From NCBI GenBank assembly GCA_027068915.1, contig JAMOLT010000050.1, positions 1 to 64,000 on the forward strand: DNA of 64,000 bases, given 5' to 3'. Below are positions 36,452 through 48,450 of the stretch, in pieces. This DNA is from Sedimenticola sp. Lineage in GTDB: Bacteria; Pseudomonadota; Gammaproteobacteria; Chromatiales; Chromatiaceae. The position numbers and the translations under genes are program-made. Positions within the stretch are counted from its first letter, which is position 1, and each line of letters opens with the position of its first letter. The notes under the pieces were generated by a model that was not told the origin of the DNA, did not search any database, and was given only the letters and a program-made list of their open reading frames with translations.

Positions 36452-37723
36452 ATGAGCAAAGATGCTGATGCGGATATCAACCAGGCTGCCCTGGAGTACC
36501 ACCAGTATCCGGTGCCGGGCAAAATCAGTGTCGAACTGACCAAATCCACCGTCTCACAGCGGGATTTGGCCCTGGCCTATACCCCGGGCGTGGCCGAACC
36601 GGTCCGACGTATTGCCGAGAACCCGGAAGATGCCTACAAATACACCGCCAAGGGAAACCTGGTGGCGGTGATTACCGATGGCACTGCAGTGTTGGGGCTG
36701 GGGCGTACCGGGGCACTGGCCGGAAAGCCGGTAATGGAAGGCAAAGCCGTGCTGTTCAAGCATTTTGCCGGCATCGATGTGTTTGATATCGAGGTGAATG
36801 CAGAACATGCCAATGAATTTATCGATACTGTGGTGCGCATCGCCCCAACCTTTGGCGGCATCAACCTGGAAGATATCGCGGCGCCCCATTGTTTCGAGAT
36901 CGAGCAGGCTTTGGTGAATCAGCTGGATATCCCCGTGTTTCATGATGATCAGCATGGCACCGCCATCATCATCGCTGCGGGATTACTGAACGCCCTGGAA
37001 ATTCAGGGGAAGAAGCTGGAAGATGCGCGGGTAGTGGTGTTGGGCGCCGGGGCTGCCGGCATTGCCGCCGTGCGCCTGCTCTGTACCATGGGCGCCCGCC
37101 GCAACAATATTCTGGTGCTGGATCGCCAGGGCGTGATTCACACCGGGCGCGAGAACCTCAACCCCTTCAAGTTCAGCGTGGCGGCGGATACGGACAGGCG
37201 TACTCTTGCCGAAGCCATGGTGGAGGCGGATGTGTTCATCGGGGTTTCCGGGCCGGATCTGGTGACGCCGGAGATGCTGGCCTCCATGGCGGAGCGGCCG
37301 GTGGTGTTCGCCCTGTCCAATCCGGTGCCGGAAATTCGCCCGGAAGTAGCCTGGCAGGTGCGGGATGACCTGATTATGGCCACGGGCCGCTCCGATTACC
37401 CCAACCAGGTCAACAATGTGCTGGGTTTTCCCTTCATTTTTCGCGGGGCGCTGGATGTGCGGGCCAGTTGCATAAACGAGGCCATGCAGATTGCGGCGGT
37501 GCAGGCGCTGAAAAATCTCACCCGGGAGCCTGTTCCCGAGGATGTGCTGGCGGCCTATGACCTGAGTCAGCTCAGTGCCGGAGTGGACTATATTCTGCCC
37601 AAGCCGCTGGATAGCAGATTGCGTGAGGTCATTCCCCCTACAGTCGCCAAAGCAGCCATTGAAAGTGGTGTGGCCCGCAGTTCCTGGCCCGCCCATTATC
37701 CACCCATGGACAGTCTTGCCTGA
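36452..37723 (+). CDS. maeB: malic enzyme, short form (malate to pyruvate and CO2)
   Basis: The 423-residue NAD(P)-dependent enzyme has the N-terminal block AYTPGVAEPVRRIAENPEDAY, the substrate and metal region ITDGTAVLGLG and EDIAAPHCFEIE, and a Rossmann cofactor site VVLGAGAAGIAAVRLL. It lacks the phosphotransacetylase-like C-terminal domain of long MaeB, so it is the short form. It lies at the usual gammaproteobacterial place after rpmE. Cofactor preference is not decided by the visible residues. Confidence 0.9.
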   Translation: MSKDADADINQAALEYHQYPVPGKISVELTKSTVSQRDLALAYTPGVAEPVRRIAENPEDAYKYTAKGNLVAVITDGTAVLGLGRTGALAGKPVMEGKAVLFKHFAGIDVFDIEVNAEHANEFIDTVVRIAPTFGGINLEDIAAPHCFEIEQALVNQLDIPVFHDDQHGTAIIIAAGLLNALEIQGKKLEDARVVVLGAGAAGIAAVRLLCTMGARRNNILVLDRQGVIHTGRENLNPFKFSVAADTDRRTLAEAMVEADVFIGVSGPDLVTPEMLASMAERPVVFALSNPVPEIRPEVAWQVRDDLIMATGRSDYPNQVNNVLGFPFIFRGALDVRASCINEAMQIAAVQALKNLTREPVPEDVLAAYDLSQLSAGVDYILPKPLDSRLREVIPPTVAKAAIESGVARSSWPAHYPPMDSLA

Positions 37724-37778
37724 ACGGTTTCCTCTCCTCCTGCTATGCTTGATGGACAAGGCAACAGGAGGAAAATCA

Positions 37779-38705
37779 ATGAATAAGGTAGTGATAATGG
37801 GGGCAGGCCGGGTGGGGGAGACTACGGCGCTGATTCTTGCAAAGCAGGAAATATGCAGAGAAATCATACTCATAGATATCCGTGAGGATGCTCCCCAAGG
37901 GGTGGCGCTGGACATTATCCAAACGTCGCCCTTTTTCAATTTCGATACCCGGGTGGGAGGCAGCAACGATGCCGCCGATCTTGCGGACGCGGATTTGGTG
38001 GTGATTACCGCCGGTATTCCACGCAAGCCCGGAATGTCCCGTTCCGATGTGCTGGAAACCAATGTGGCCATTATCGATGGTATTGTGGATGATATTCTGC
38101 AATACGCGCCAAATGCCATGATTTTGGTGGTGAGTAATCCGGTGGATGTACTCACCTGGCGGGTATGGAAGCGCACAGGATGGCCCCGAGAGCGGGTTTT
38201 CGGGCAGGCAGGGGTGCTGGATGCCTCGCGTATGGCCACATTCATTGCCATGGAAACCGGGTTTTCCAGCCGTGACATCACCACTTTGGTATTGGGCGGA
38301 CACGGTGACAGCATGGTGCCCGTGCCAAGATTTTGTACAATCAACGGCATTCCCATCAGTCATTTTATCAGTGCGGAGCGAATACAGGATATAATTCAGC
38401 GCACCCGCGAAGGCGGGGCGGAAATACTGGCGCTGCGCAAAAACTCCAGCGCCTATGACGCCCCCGGGGCATCTGTGGCGGCAATGGTGGATGCCATCAG
38501 CCACAACCGCAAGCGTCTGCTTCCCTGTGTGGCTATTCTGCAGGGCGAATACGGGCAGGCGGATATTGCCATGGGGGTGCCTTGTGTCCTGAATGAACAG
38601 GGGTTGGCCGAAGTCCTGGAATTGGATCTGAACACAGAGGAATCTGTCTCGTTCCAGCGTTCTGCCGCTGCAGTCAGCCAGGACATTGACCGGCTTGGAA
38701 CCTGA
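37779..38705 (+). CDS. mdh: malate dehydrogenase (LDH-like type)
   Basis: The 308-residue enzyme interconverts malate and oxaloacetate. The NAD site is VVIMGAGRVGETTA with acidic ILIDI at the second strand, typical for NAD. The substrate arginines are in GIPRKPGMSRSD, the catalytic His in LGGHGDSMVP, and SNPVDVLTW is also present. This is the tetrameric LDH-like MDH rather than the E. coli dimeric form. ATG 37779 has AGGAGG at 37767-37772; the long upstream open frame overlaps maeB and is rejected. It is 49 bases from gltA, in the same direction. Confidence 0.93.
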   Translation: MNKVVIMGAGRVGETTALILAKQEICREIILIDIREDAPQGVALDIIQTSPFFNFDTRVGGSNDAADLADADLVVITAGIPRKPGMSRSDVLETNVAIIDGIVDDILQYAPNAMILVVSNPVDVLTWRVWKRTGWPRERVFGQAGVLDASRMATFIAMETGFSSRDITTLVLGGHGDSMVPVPRFCTINGIPISHFISAERIQDIIQRTREGGAEILALRKNSSAYDAPGASVAAMVDAISHNRKRLLPCVAILQGEYGQADIAMGVPCVLNEQGLAEVLELDLNTEESVSFQRSAAAVSQDIDRLGT

Positions 38706-38723
38706 ACCCGTCTGGGTTCAGGT
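38700..38723 (+). repeat. perfect hairpin between mdh and gltA
   Basis: ACCTGAACCC - GTCT - GGGTTCAGGT is a ten-base perfect stem with a four-base loop that includes the mdh stop codon. No T-tract follows, so it is not a standard terminator. It could stabilise the mdh mRNA end or set the mdh/gltA expression ratio. Confidence 0.6.
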
Positions 38724-38753
38724 CAGAACAACAACAAGATTCGGAGTTGTGTA

Positions 38754-40052
38754 ATGACCGACAAGAAAGCAAACCTTATCCTTCCGCCTTCCGGCGCGCT
38801 TTATGAGCTCGACGTGATTTCTGGGACAGAAGGACCGGATGCCATCGATATCACTCGGCTGTACAGCGATGCTGGGGTATTCACCTACGATCCGGGTTTT
38901 GTTTCCACCGCCAGTTGCCACAGTTCTATCACCTATATAGATGGTGACGAAGGCATTCTCCGATACCGCGGATACCCGATAGAGCAACTGGCTGCAAAAA
39001 GCACCTTTGTCGAGGTGGCCTACCTGCTGCTGTATGGCGAGCTGCCCAATGCCGGCCAGTTGTCCGACTTCAACGGAATCATCACACGCCACACCATGGT
39101 GAATGAAGCCTTGCTGCGCTTTTTTGAAGGCTATCATTATGATGCCCACCCCATGGCCATGATGGTGGGGGTTGTGGGTTCTCTGGCCGGCTTCTATCAT
39201 GATTCTCTGGATATTTTTGACTCCCGGCAGCGTGATATCTGCGCCCACCGGTTGATTGCCAAGATTCCCACCATTGCCGCGGCCTGCCATAAACACAATA
39301 TCGGCGAGCCGGTCATGTATCCGCGCAATGATTTGAGCTATTCCGCCAACTTCATGCACATGCTCAAGGGGACGCCTTGTGAGAGTTACGAAGTGGATCC
39401 CCTGGCAGAGCGGGCACTGGATCTGCTGTTCATCCTGCATGCGGATCATGAGCAAAATGCCTCTACCTCCACCGTACGGCTGGCGGGCAGCTCCGGTGCC
39501 AATCCCTTTGCCTGTGTGTCTGCCGGCATTACTTCTCTGTGGGGGCCTGCCCATGGGGGCGCCAATGAGGCTGTCTTGACCATGCTTGAAGAGATGGGCA
39601 GTGTGCGAAATATCGATAAATATATTGCCAGGGCCAAAGACAAGGATGATCCCTACCGCCTCATGGGGTTCGGGCATCGGGTGTACAAGAACCATGACCC
39701 ACGGGCGCGCATCATCCGTGAGGTCTGCCATCTGGTGCTGGAAAAGCTTGCAGACAGCAATAACCCCTTGTTCGAGCTGGCCCTGAAGCTGGAAGAAATC
39801 GCCGTCAATGATGAGTATTTCGTGGAACGGAAGCTCTACCCCAACGTGGATTTCTATTCCGGCATCATCTATCGCGCCCTGGGCATCCCTGACAACATGT
39901 TTACGGTGATGTTCGCCATCGCCCGCACCGTGGGATGGGTATCCCACTGGACGGAAATGGTCTCCGATCCCCAGTTCCGGATCGGTCGTCCGCGGCAGAT
40001 TTATGATGGTGCGCCAAAGCGGGATTATTCCCCGATCGGGGAGCGAGGCTAA
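38754..40052 (+). CDS. gltA: citrate synthase (type II)
   Basis: The 432-residue enzyme condenses acetyl-CoA and oxaloacetate. It has the N-terminal beta domain of type II enzymes ([15 protein letters not shown]), the catalytic His block [16 protein letters not shown], the family signature [16 protein letters not shown], and the catalytic Asp region YPNVDFYSG. Length is that of NADH-regulated gammaproteobacterial enzymes. Its stop overlaps the convergent mrcA stop by two to three bases, with no terminator between. Confidence 0.96.
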   Translation: MTDKKANLILPPSGALYELDVISGTEGPDAIDITRLYSDAGVFTYDPGFVSTASCHSSITYIDGDEGILRYRGYPIEQLAAKSTFVEVAYLLLYGELPNAGQLSDFNGIITRHTMVNEALLRFFEGYHYDAHPMAMMVGVVGSLAGFYHDSLDIFDSRQRDICAHRLIAKIPTIAAACHKHNIGEPVMYPRNDLSYSANFMHMLKGTPCESYEVDPLAERALDLLFILHADHEQNASTSTVRLAGSSGANPFACVSAGITSLWGPAHGGANEAVLTMLEEMGSVRNIDKYIARAKDKDDPYRLMGFGHRVYKNHDPRARIIREVCHLVLEKLADSNNPLFELALKLEEIAVNDEYFVERKLYPNVDFYSGIIYRALGIPDNMFTVMFAIARTVGWVSHWTEMVSDPQFRIGRPRQIYDGAPKRDYSPIGERG

Positions 40053-42433
40053 AACAGGTCATCCGGCCTGACGCTTGGCCCACTGCTGCTTTCGGTATCT
40101 TCGGCCGGGGTGGCGGCGCTGACTTCTTCTTCCGACACCGGCGGTTCGTTGCCGGGACGGAATATCTCGAACATGCTGTCCGGGCTGTTGCCCGCTACCT
40201 GCAGGCCGGTGTTTTTGTCGATACGCACCGTTACCAGGGAAGATGGCATCACGGGTGGATCATCAGGGATGTCTTCCAGCGCCACCTTCATGAATTCTAT
40301 CCATGCGGGCAGTGCCACGCGACCGCCGACCTCACCTTTTCCCAGCCTGCTGTTGTCATCAAACCCGGTCCATACGGTAGTCACGATATGCTGGTTGTAG
40401 CCGGTGAACCAGGCATCGCGCTGTTCATTGGTGGTACCCGTCTTGCCCGCCAGGTCGCTGTGCCCCAAGGCTCGGGCGCGTATGGCTGTACCGCGGGTAA
40501 TGACATCCTGCATCATGGAATACATGATATAGCGGTTCTCTTCAGGCAGGGTGCGCGGAGCCTGGCGGCAATCCTCGCATTCCCCGGCAATCAAGGGTTC
40601 TGCTTCAAAGATGGTTTCCCGGTTCTTTTCAATGCGTTGGATGAACCAGGGTTCAATGAGGTAGCCACCGTTGGCCAGCACGGCATATGCCCGGGCCATT
40701 TGCAGGGGGGTGACTTCCCCGCTTCCCAACGCCAGAGACAGGGTGTGGGGGAGTTGATCCGGATCGAGGCCGAAGCGCTGCGCATGTTCCAGGGCGTGGG
40801 CAACGCCCATTGCGCGCAGCAGGCGAATGGATACCAGATTGCGTGATTTGGTCAGCGCCCAACGCAGGCGGGTGGGGCCGTAGAATTTGCCACTGTAGTT
40901 TTTTGGCCGCCAGGTGTCGTCATCACCGTTGTTTTCCATGACTACAGGGGCATCATTGATGAGGCTGGCGGCGGTGTAGCCTGCTTCCAGTGCGGCAGAG
41001 TAGATAATGGGTTTGAATCCGGATCCTGGCTGGCGTTTCGCCTGAGTGGCACGATTGAATTTGCTGCTGTAAAAATCGTAGCCTCCAATCAGTGCATTGA
41101 GCGAGCCATCAACGGGATCCAGAGATACCAGGGCGCCGGCCACCGCAGGGATTTGCGATAACTGCCAGTAGCTGTTTCCCTCGTCATCCTGCTGCTCCAG
41201 GATGCGCACCAGATCGCCGGTTTTGAGGATATCCGAGGCAGTTTTGGGCTTTGCGCCGCGATGGCTTTCATCTTCGTAGGGCCGTGCCCAGCTCAGTCCT
41301 TTCCAGTCGATTTGAATGTGCTGTCCCTTGCCCAGATAGGCCTGGGCGCTTTTCTCTTCCAGGCCGGTAATGATTGCCGGGATCAATTGCTGCACCGGGC
41401 GGATTTCGGCAAGCAGTTGATCCAGTGAGTCATTGTCTTCAGGGAGCGGTGCATAGTGTTTTTCTGCACCCCGCCAGCCATGGCGTTTGTCATAGTCTTC
41501 CAGCGCCTTGCGCAACCCCCGGTTGGCGGCCTGCTGCAACTTGCTGCTTACGGTGGTGTAGATATTGATGCCGCTGGTGTAGGCGTCTGCTCCGTATTCC
41601 CTGACCAGCTGTTCACGCACCATTTCCGCCAGATAGGGCGCTTCCAGCTCGACCTTCGCCCGGTGCAGTTCGGCGGTGACCGGGGCATTGAGGGCCACGT
41701 CTGCCTGTTCTTTGCTGACGTAGCCCAGTGCCAGCATGCGCTGGATGACGTAGTTGCGTCTTTGCAGGGCACGTCTCGGGTTGGTCACGGGGTTGTAGCG
41801 GGAAGGCGCTTTGGGCAGCCCGGCAACCATGGCGGTTTCCGCCAGGGTCAGTTGCTCAAGAGGCTTGCCGTAATAGACCTGGCCCGCAGCCTTGATGCCG
41901 TATGCGCGATGTCCGAGGTAAATCTTATTCAAATAGAGTTCGAGGATATTTTCCTTGCTCAATTCCTGTTCAATATGCAGTGCCAGGAATATTTCACGAA
42001 TCTTTCGGGTAAAAGTGCGCTGACGCGTCAGGTAGTAGTTTCTTGCTACCTGCATGGTGATGGTGCTGCCGCCCTGGCGTTTTTTCCCGCTGAGCACCAG
42101 CGTTACTGCAGCACGCGCCAGTCCTGCGGGGTCAATGCCGTAGTGGCGGAAAAAATTCTGGTCTTCTGCGGCCAGAAAAGCATGTACCAGGTTTTCGGGT
42201 ATATCCTCGTAGCGAACCGGGTCCCGCCGCTTTTCGCCATACTGGGCGATCAGTTTGCCGTCGGCGCTGAATACGCGCATGGGGATCTGCAGCTGTATTT
42301 CCTGAAGATTATCAATAGAAGGGAGTTCGCTACGGAAATGCAGGTAGGTGCCACCAATAACCAGGGTCACCAGTGTTGCGCCCAGTAAAAGCAGAACAAG
42401 AGTATATTTTAGGATTTTTCCAAACAGGATCAT
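40049..42433 (-). CDS. mrcA: penicillin-binding protein 1A (bifunctional peptidoglycan synthase)
   Basis: The 794-residue inner-membrane enzyme has one N-terminal membrane helix (about residues 8-30). The glycosyltransferase domain carries the catalytic Glu E90 in [14 protein letters not shown] and [13 protein letters not shown]. An OB-like insert follows, then the transpeptidase with SGFK (SxxK), SRN (SxN) and KTGTT boxes. The C-terminus is acidic and Ser-rich ([10 protein letters not shown]). Divergent pairing with pilMNOPQ is the standard arrangement in pseudomonads and relatives. Confidence 0.96.
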   Translation of the reverse strand: MILFGKILKYTLVLLLLGATLVTLVIGGTYLHFRSELPSIDNLQEIQLQIPMRVFSADGKLIAQYGEKRRDPVRYEDIPENLVHAFLAAEDQNFFRHYGIDPAGLARAAVTLVLSGKKRQGGSTITMQVARNYYLTRQRTFTRKIREIFLALHIEQELSKENILELYLNKIYLGHRAYGIKAAGQVYYGKPLEQLTLAETAMVAGLPKAPSRYNPVTNPRRALQRRNYVIQRMLALGYVSKEQADVALNAPVTAELHRAKVELEAPYLAEMVREQLVREYGADAYTSGINIYTTVSSKLQQAANRGLRKALEDYDKRHGWRGAEKHYAPLPEDNDSLDQLLAEIRPVQQLIPAIITGLEEKSAQAYLGKGQHIQIDWKGLSWARPYEDESHRGAKPKTASDILKTGDLVRILEQQDDEGNSYWQLSQIPAVAGALVSLDPVDGSLNALIGGYDFYSSKFNRATQAKRQPGSGFKPIIYSAALEAGYTAASLINDAPVVMENNGDDDTWRPKNYSGKFYGPTRLRWALTKSRNLVSIRLLRAMGVAHALEHAQRFGLDPDQLPHTLSLALGSGEVTPLQMARAYAVLANGGYLIEPWFIQRIEKNRETIFEAEPLIAGECEDCRQAPRTLPEENRYIMYSMMQDVITRGTAIRARALGHSDLAGKTGTTNEQRDAWFTGYNQHIVTTVWTGFDDNSRLGKGEVGGRVALPAWIEFMKVALEDIPDDPPVMPSSLVTVRIDKNTGLQVAGNSPDSMFEIFRPGNEPPVSEEEVSAATPAEDTESSSGPSVRPDDLF

Positions 42434-43944
<1,511 letters not shown>

Positions 43945-43945
<1 letters not shown>

Positions 43946-44505
43946 TGGCACATATCAATCTCCTCCCATGGCGTGAGACCCTGCGCAAGAAGCGCAAGCA
44001 TGATTTCGGTGTTCAGGTTCTGGGTGCGGTGATAGTGGCCGCGCTTGGCGTGTTTCTCTGGTATATGCAGGTGCAGCAGCAAATTGAGTTTCAGGAAAGC
44101 AGAAACAGTCTTCTCAAGACGGAAATTGCCAGAGTGGATGAAAAGATTAAGGAAATCAAAGATTTGGAAAAGCAGCGGGCAGAGCTGGTTGCGCGCATGA
44201 ATGTTATCCAGGAATTGCAGGCCAGCCGTCCGATGGTCGTTCATCTTTTTGACGAGCTGGTCAAAACCATTCCGGAAGGTGTTTATCTGCAGAGTTTGCA
44301 GCAGAAAGGACTGGGAGTGACATTGAAAGGTCAGGCGCAGTCCAACGCACGGGTTTCCGCCTATATGCGGGCAATCGATGGTAGTGGCTGGATGAAGAGC
44401 GCTGAGCTGAAGGTAATCAAGAGCCAGGACAAGACAGAAACGGGCATGAGCGAATTTGAACTGGTGGCCCAGCAGGCAAACCCCAATGCGCAGGAAAAAG
44501 AATGA
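43945..44505 (+). CDS. pilN: type IV pilus assembly protein PilN
   Basis: The 186-residue inner-membrane protein opens with the PilM-binding tail MAHINLLPWRE. One membrane helix (about residues 22-40) and a periplasmic coiled coil (ESRNSLLKTEIARVDEKIKEI) follow, with an alpha/beta domain at the end. With PilO it forms the alignment heterodimer. Confidence 0.95.
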
Positions 44506-44565
44506 GTGCCTGGTTTCAAGGTTGCAAACTGACTGGCATTACGTCCAACAGGGTGGTATAGCGGC

Positions 44566-45153
44566 ATGGATTTGAGCGATTTCAATGACCTGACGTTTGA
44601 CAATATTGGTGAATGGCCGGTATTGATCAAATTGTTAACGGTACTGGTGTTATGTGGCGCCATCGCCGGCGCCGGGTATTATTACTTCGTAAAGGAAGAA
44701 TACCTGGCTCTGGAAAAAGTGGAAAAAACAGAACTGGATTTACGTGCCGAACTGGAGCGCAAGCAGGCCAAGGCGGTTAACCTGGACGCTTACCGGGAGC
44801 AGCTCAAGGAAATGCAGGAATCTTTTGGCGCCATGTTGCGTCAATTGCCGGATAAGACCGAAGTGGCTGCATTGCTGGTTGATGTTTCCCAGACCGGTTT
44901 GGCGGCAGGGCTAGAATTCGAACTGTTCCAGCCCATGCCGGAAATCAAGCAGGATTTTTATGCGGAATTGCCGATCAAGATCCGGGTGGTGGGCGATTAC
45001 CATGAATTTGGAGAGTTCGTCAGCGGACTTGCCGCCCTGCCGCGTATTGTTACTGTGCATGATGTGAAAATCACCAAGCAGAAGAAGGATGGTGGGCAGC
45101 TGGTCATGGAAGCGACAGCAAAGACCTACCGCTATCTCGAGGAGGCGGGCTGA
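44566..45153 (+). CDS. pilO: type IV pilus assembly protein PilO
   Basis: The 195-residue inner-membrane protein has a short cytosolic start (MDLSDFNDLTFDNIGEWPV), one membrane helix (about residues 25-42), a coil (LEKVEKTELDLRAELERKQ) and a periplasmic ferredoxin-like domain containing FGAMLRQLPDKTEVAALLVDVS. A 60-base gap follows pilN; the stop overlaps the pilP start by one base. Confidence 0.95.
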   Translation: MDLSDFNDLTFDNIGEWPVLIKLLTVLVLCGAIAGAGYYYFVKEEYLALEKVEKTELDLRAELERKQAKAVNLDAYREQLKEMQESFGAMLRQLPDKTEVAALLVDVSQTGLAAGLEFELFQPMPEIKQDFYAELPIKIRVVGDYHEFGEFVSGLAALPRIVTVHDVKITKQKKDGGQLVMEATAKTYRYLEEAG

Positions 45154-45677
45154 TGAAATATATGGTTCCAGTTGTCATGATGCTGCTCCTTGTCGGTTGT
45201 GCAAAACAGGACAAGGCTGATTTGCATGATTTTATTGCTGAAGTAAAAGCCAGGCCGCCAACGCCCATTGAGCCGATCCCACAGATTAAGCAGGCTGAAA
45301 CCTATCTGTATGTGGGTGATAACCGGCGCAACCCGTTTGTTCCGACGGAAGACGGAACAGAGATGCTGGTGAACGAGGATACATCCGGGCCACGTCCGGA
45401 TCCAAACCGGCGCAAGGAAGAGCTGGAGTCCTATCCCCTGGATGCCCTGAAGATGGTGGGCACACTGGATCAAAACAATGCGGTCTGGGCCTTGGTGCAG
45501 TCGCCGGACGGAACGATCCACCGGGTCAGGCCGGGTAACTATCTGGGACACAATGATGGCGAGATCATCGGCATCGAAGAAGAAAAGATCAATGTAAAAG
45601 AACTGATTCCGAACGGTAGTGGCGGATACCTGGAGCGACAGGCGTCACTGACATTGGGTGAGCGAGATTCAAGTTAA
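45153..45677 (+). CDS. pilP: type IV pilus assembly lipoprotein PilP
   Basis: The 174-residue lipoprotein has signal MKYMVPVVMMLLLVGC with lipidation at C16. A disordered linker (ARPPTPIEPIPQIKQ) leads to a beta domain with RRNPFVP and LKMVGTLDQNNAVWALVQ. PilP joins PilNO to the PilQ secretin. The pilQ start follows after 12 bases. Confidence 0.95.
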   Translation: MKYMVPVVMMLLLVGCAKQDKADLHDFIAEVKARPPTPIEPIPQIKQAETYLYVGDNRRNPFVPTEDGTEMLVNEDTSGPRPDPNRRKEELESYPLDALKMVGTLDQNNAVWALVQSPDGTIHRVRPGNYLGHNDGEIIGIEEEKINVKELIPNGSGGYLERQASLTLGERDSS

Positions 45678-45689
45678 GGAGAGGCCGTG

Positions 45690-47807
45690 ATGGCAGGTGG
45701 CAAAATGGGTATTGATAAAAAGGTTTTCCTGTGGGGGTTGTTGTTCGGGCTGTTTTACATGTCTGATGCGGTGGCCAACACCCTGGAGAATATTACATAT
45801 TCCATCCTTTCTGGCGGGCGCGTACAGATTGTAATGGAGACCACCGGGCCAGTGCAGGGAGCAACGAGTTTTGCTACAGGCAATCCGGCTCGTATTGCGG
45901 TTGATCTGCCGAATACCAAGAGCGAGTTGAAAACAAGGACCAGAAACATAGGTTCGGGTAGTGTCCGCTCGGTGACTGCAATTGAAGCGGGCGATAAAAC
46001 CCGTGTGGTCGTCAATCTTACGAGTAAGCTACCTTATGAAATCCTTGAGCAGGGTAATAAGATCCTGTTAATGGTCAATGGCGGCTTTATTGAATCACCT
46101 GCGGTGAATGCCGGGGCTGGTGGCAGCGCGGTAGCTCCTGCCGATAGTCGCACGGAAATCACCCATGTGGATTTCCGCCGGGGCGGAAAAGGTGTTGCCC
46201 GCGTAGAAGTATCACTTTCCGATCCGGATGTGGTGGTCGATATGCGCCGGGAAGGAACCAACATCGTTCTGGATTTTCTTGGTGCGGAGGTAGATCCTGA
46301 GCAAGCCCGTGAGCTGGACGTTACTGATTTTGCGACGGTGGTGCAAAGTATTGTCACCAAGCCTCATCGCAAGAATACCCGCATGATTATTGGTACCAAG
46401 GGTGAGTTCGAACACCTTGCTTACCAGGCGGATAACCTTTATACCCTGGAATTCCGCGAAGTCAGCAAGGAAGAAAAAGAAGAGCGCAGGAAGAAGAAGC
46501 TATCTTATGTTGGTGACAAACTGTCATTGAATTTCCAGGATATCGAAGTTCGCTCTGTACTACAGTTGCTGGCGGATTTCACTGGCTTGAATATGGTGGT
46601 CAGTGATTCGGTTTCCGGCAGAATTACCTTGCGGCTGAAAAATGTTCCCTGGGATCAGGCTCTGGATATTATTCTGAAAACCAAAGGCCTGTCCAAGCGG
46701 CAAAACGGCAATGTCATTCTGGTAGCGCCGACGGAAGAGATTGCCGCACGGGAAAAGCTGGAGCTGGAATCCCAAAAGCAGGTGGAAGAGCTGGCACCAC
46801 TTCATTCAGAACTCATCCAGATCAACTATGCCAAGGCGGAAGCGCTGGCAGATTTGCTGAAATCTGAAGAAAACCAGCTGCTGTCGGAGCGGGGAAATGT
46901 CACCATCGATGAGCGTACCAATACACTGCTGGTGCAGGATACTGCAACCAAGCTGGGTGAAATCCGGGCGCTGATTGAAAAGCTGGACATCCCCGTGCGC
47001 CAGGTGCTGGTGGAATCCCGTATTGTCATCGCCAACGATGATTTTGCCAGGGATATCGGCGTACGTTTCGGCTTCAATCGTGAAAACAGTCTTGGCGGCA
47101 ATGCCAGTATACTGACCGCTGGCGGACTGCCTGGCCATACCGAAGGCACCTTCGGCTTCGCTCCAGGCATCGAGAACCCGGGAACCAAAGATGGAACAGG
47201 TCCTGAAGCATTAATGGTCAATTTACCTCAGCAGCTTGCTCAAGGGCGAGGTGGCGCGATCAACTTCCTGGTCGGAAAGGTCGGCTCTTACCTGCTGCAG
47301 CTGGAATTGACCGCCATGCAACAGGAAGGAAGAGGCGAGATCGTATCCAGTCCGCGAGTGATTACTTCTGATCAGAACAAGGCAACCATCAAGCAGGGTA
47401 TGGAAATTCCCTATCAGAAAGCCACATCCAGTGGCGCAACTGCCGTCGCCTTCAAGGAGGCGGTGCTGAAGCTTGAGGTGACTCCGCATATTACACCAGA
47501 CGACCGGATCATTATGGATCTGCTGGTATCCAAGGATGATGCGGATTTCACCAGAGCGGTTTTGGGTGTGCCCCCACTGAACAAACGTGAAGTTGAAACC
47601 CGGGTGTTGGTGGACAATGGGGAAACGGTTGTGCTTGGCGGTGTGTTTGAGCGAGAAAAGAAACAGGGCGAGGAGAAGGTGCCGTTCTTTGGTGATTTAC
47701 CCATCGTTGGCCGCGCATTTAAACAGACACTGGATGAAGACCGGAAACAAGAACTGCTGATTTTTATCACACCGAAAATCATCAAGGATACCCTGACCGT
47801 GCGCTAG
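45690..47807 (+). CDS. pilQ: type IV pilus outer-membrane secretin PilQ
   Basis: The 705-residue secretin has a signal peptide (KKVFLWGLLFGLFYMSDAVA), two N-terminal AMIN domains (about residues 30-130 and 145-240) and N0/N1 periplasmic rings (LSLNFQDIEVRSVLQLLADFTGLNMVVSDS). The C-terminal secretin channel carries VPLLGDLP-like VPFFGDLPIVGRAFK. ATG 45690 lies eight bases from AAGGAG; a GTG at 45687 is also possible. It closes the pil operon before a terminator. Confidence 0.96.
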   Translation: MAGGKMGIDKKVFLWGLLFGLFYMSDAVANTLENITYSILSGGRVQIVMETTGPVQGATSFATGNPARIAVDLPNTKSELKTRTRNIGSGSVRSVTAIEAGDKTRVVVNLTSKLPYEILEQGNKILLMVNGGFIESPAVNAGAGGSAVAPADSRTEITHVDFRRGGKGVARVEVSLSDPDVVVDMRREGTNIVLDFLGAEVDPEQARELDVTDFATVVQSIVTKPHRKNTRMIIGTKGEFEHLAYQADNLYTLEFREVSKEEKEERRKKKLSYVGDKLSLNFQDIEVRSVLQLLADFTGLNMVVSDSVSGRITLRLKNVPWDQALDIILKTKGLSKRQNGNVILVAPTEEIAAREKLELESQKQVEELAPLHSELIQINYAKAEALADLLKSEENQLLSERGNVTIDERTNTLLVQDTATKLGEIRALIEKLDIPVRQVLVESRIVIANDDFARDIGVRFGFNRENSLGGNASILTAGGLPGHTEGTFGFAPGIENPGTKDGTGPEALMVNLPQQLAQGRGGAINFLVGKVGSYLLQLELTAMQQEGRGEIVSSPRVITSDQNKATIKQGMEIPYQKATSSGATAVAFKEAVLKLEVTPHITPDDRIIMDLLVSKDDADFTRAVLGVPPLNKREVETRVLVDNGETVVLGGVFEREKKQGEEKVPFFGDLPIVGRAFKQTLDEDRKQELLIFITPKIIKDTLTVR

Positions 47808-47833
47808 GTCTGGTTTTCCTGAGTAATACAGAC

Positions 47834-47860
47834 AAAGGCACGGCCAAGGCTGTGCCTTTT
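47834..47860 (+). terminator. intrinsic terminator after pilQ
   Basis: A hairpin, AAAGGCACGGC - CAAG - GCTGTGCCTTT with one G-T pair, ends in a T-rich run. It lies 27 bases after the pilQ stop. Confidence 0.8.
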
Positions 47861-47926
47861 CTGTTGTAGCGCGCTCAGAAGCATTATTCAGGTATAATCG
47901 GCGTTTTTTTATCAGGTGATTGACAT

Positions 47927-48445
47927 ATGCTGAAACCCAGTCGTATCTTTCTGGTTGGTCCCATGGGGGCAGGCAAGACAACCATCGGCCGGCAGTTGGC
48001 CCAATCTCTTGGTCTGGAGTTTGAAGACACGGATCAGGAGATCCAGCGGCGTACGGGTGTAGACATCCCCACGATCTTTGAATACGAAGGGGAAGATGGT
48101 TTTCGCCGCAGAGAAAGGAAAGCCATTGCGGATATGGTTGAGCAGGATAACGTGGTTCTCGCCACAGGGGGAGGCGCAGTTACCCAGCCCGAGAACCGGC
48201 GTCTGCTGGCGGCAAGAGGCTATGTTATCTACTTGTCCTGCTCTCCTGAACAGCAATTTGAGCGTACCTACAAAGATAAGAATCGCCCTCTGCTGCAAAC
48301 AGAAGATCCGCTGGAAATGCTCAAGTCACTCAATGAAGAGCGGGATCCGCAGTACCGTGAGATTGCTGATCTGGTGGTTTCTACAGAAGGCCGCTCAGCC
48401 CAGGCCGTGGTCAAGGAAGTCGTCCGGCATTTTGAAGGCACCTGA
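47927..48445 (+). CDS. aroK: shikimate kinase
   Basis: The 172-residue enzyme phosphorylates shikimate in aromatic amino-acid synthesis. The P-loop GPMGAGKTT is at 11-19, the shikimate site is [13 protein letters not shown] with Arg in [26 protein letters not shown] is present, and the lid is DKNRPLL. A TATAAT -10 element (47893-47898) lies just upstream. aroB follows after five bases. Confidence 0.96.
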   Translation: MLKPSRIFLVGPMGAGKTTIGRQLAQSLGLEFEDTDQEIQRRTGVDIPTIFEYEGEDGFRRRERKAIADMVEQDNVVLATGGGAVTQPENRRLLAARGYVIYLSCSPEQQFERTYKDKNRPLLQTEDPLEMLKSLNEERDPQYREIADLVVSTEGRSAQAVVKEVVRHFEGT

Positions 48446-48450
48446 TCGTC

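Noticed and set aside
38700-38723. Hairpin between mdh and gltA considered as an intrinsic terminator.
   Set aside because: No T-tract follows on either strand, so I list it only as a stem-loop.
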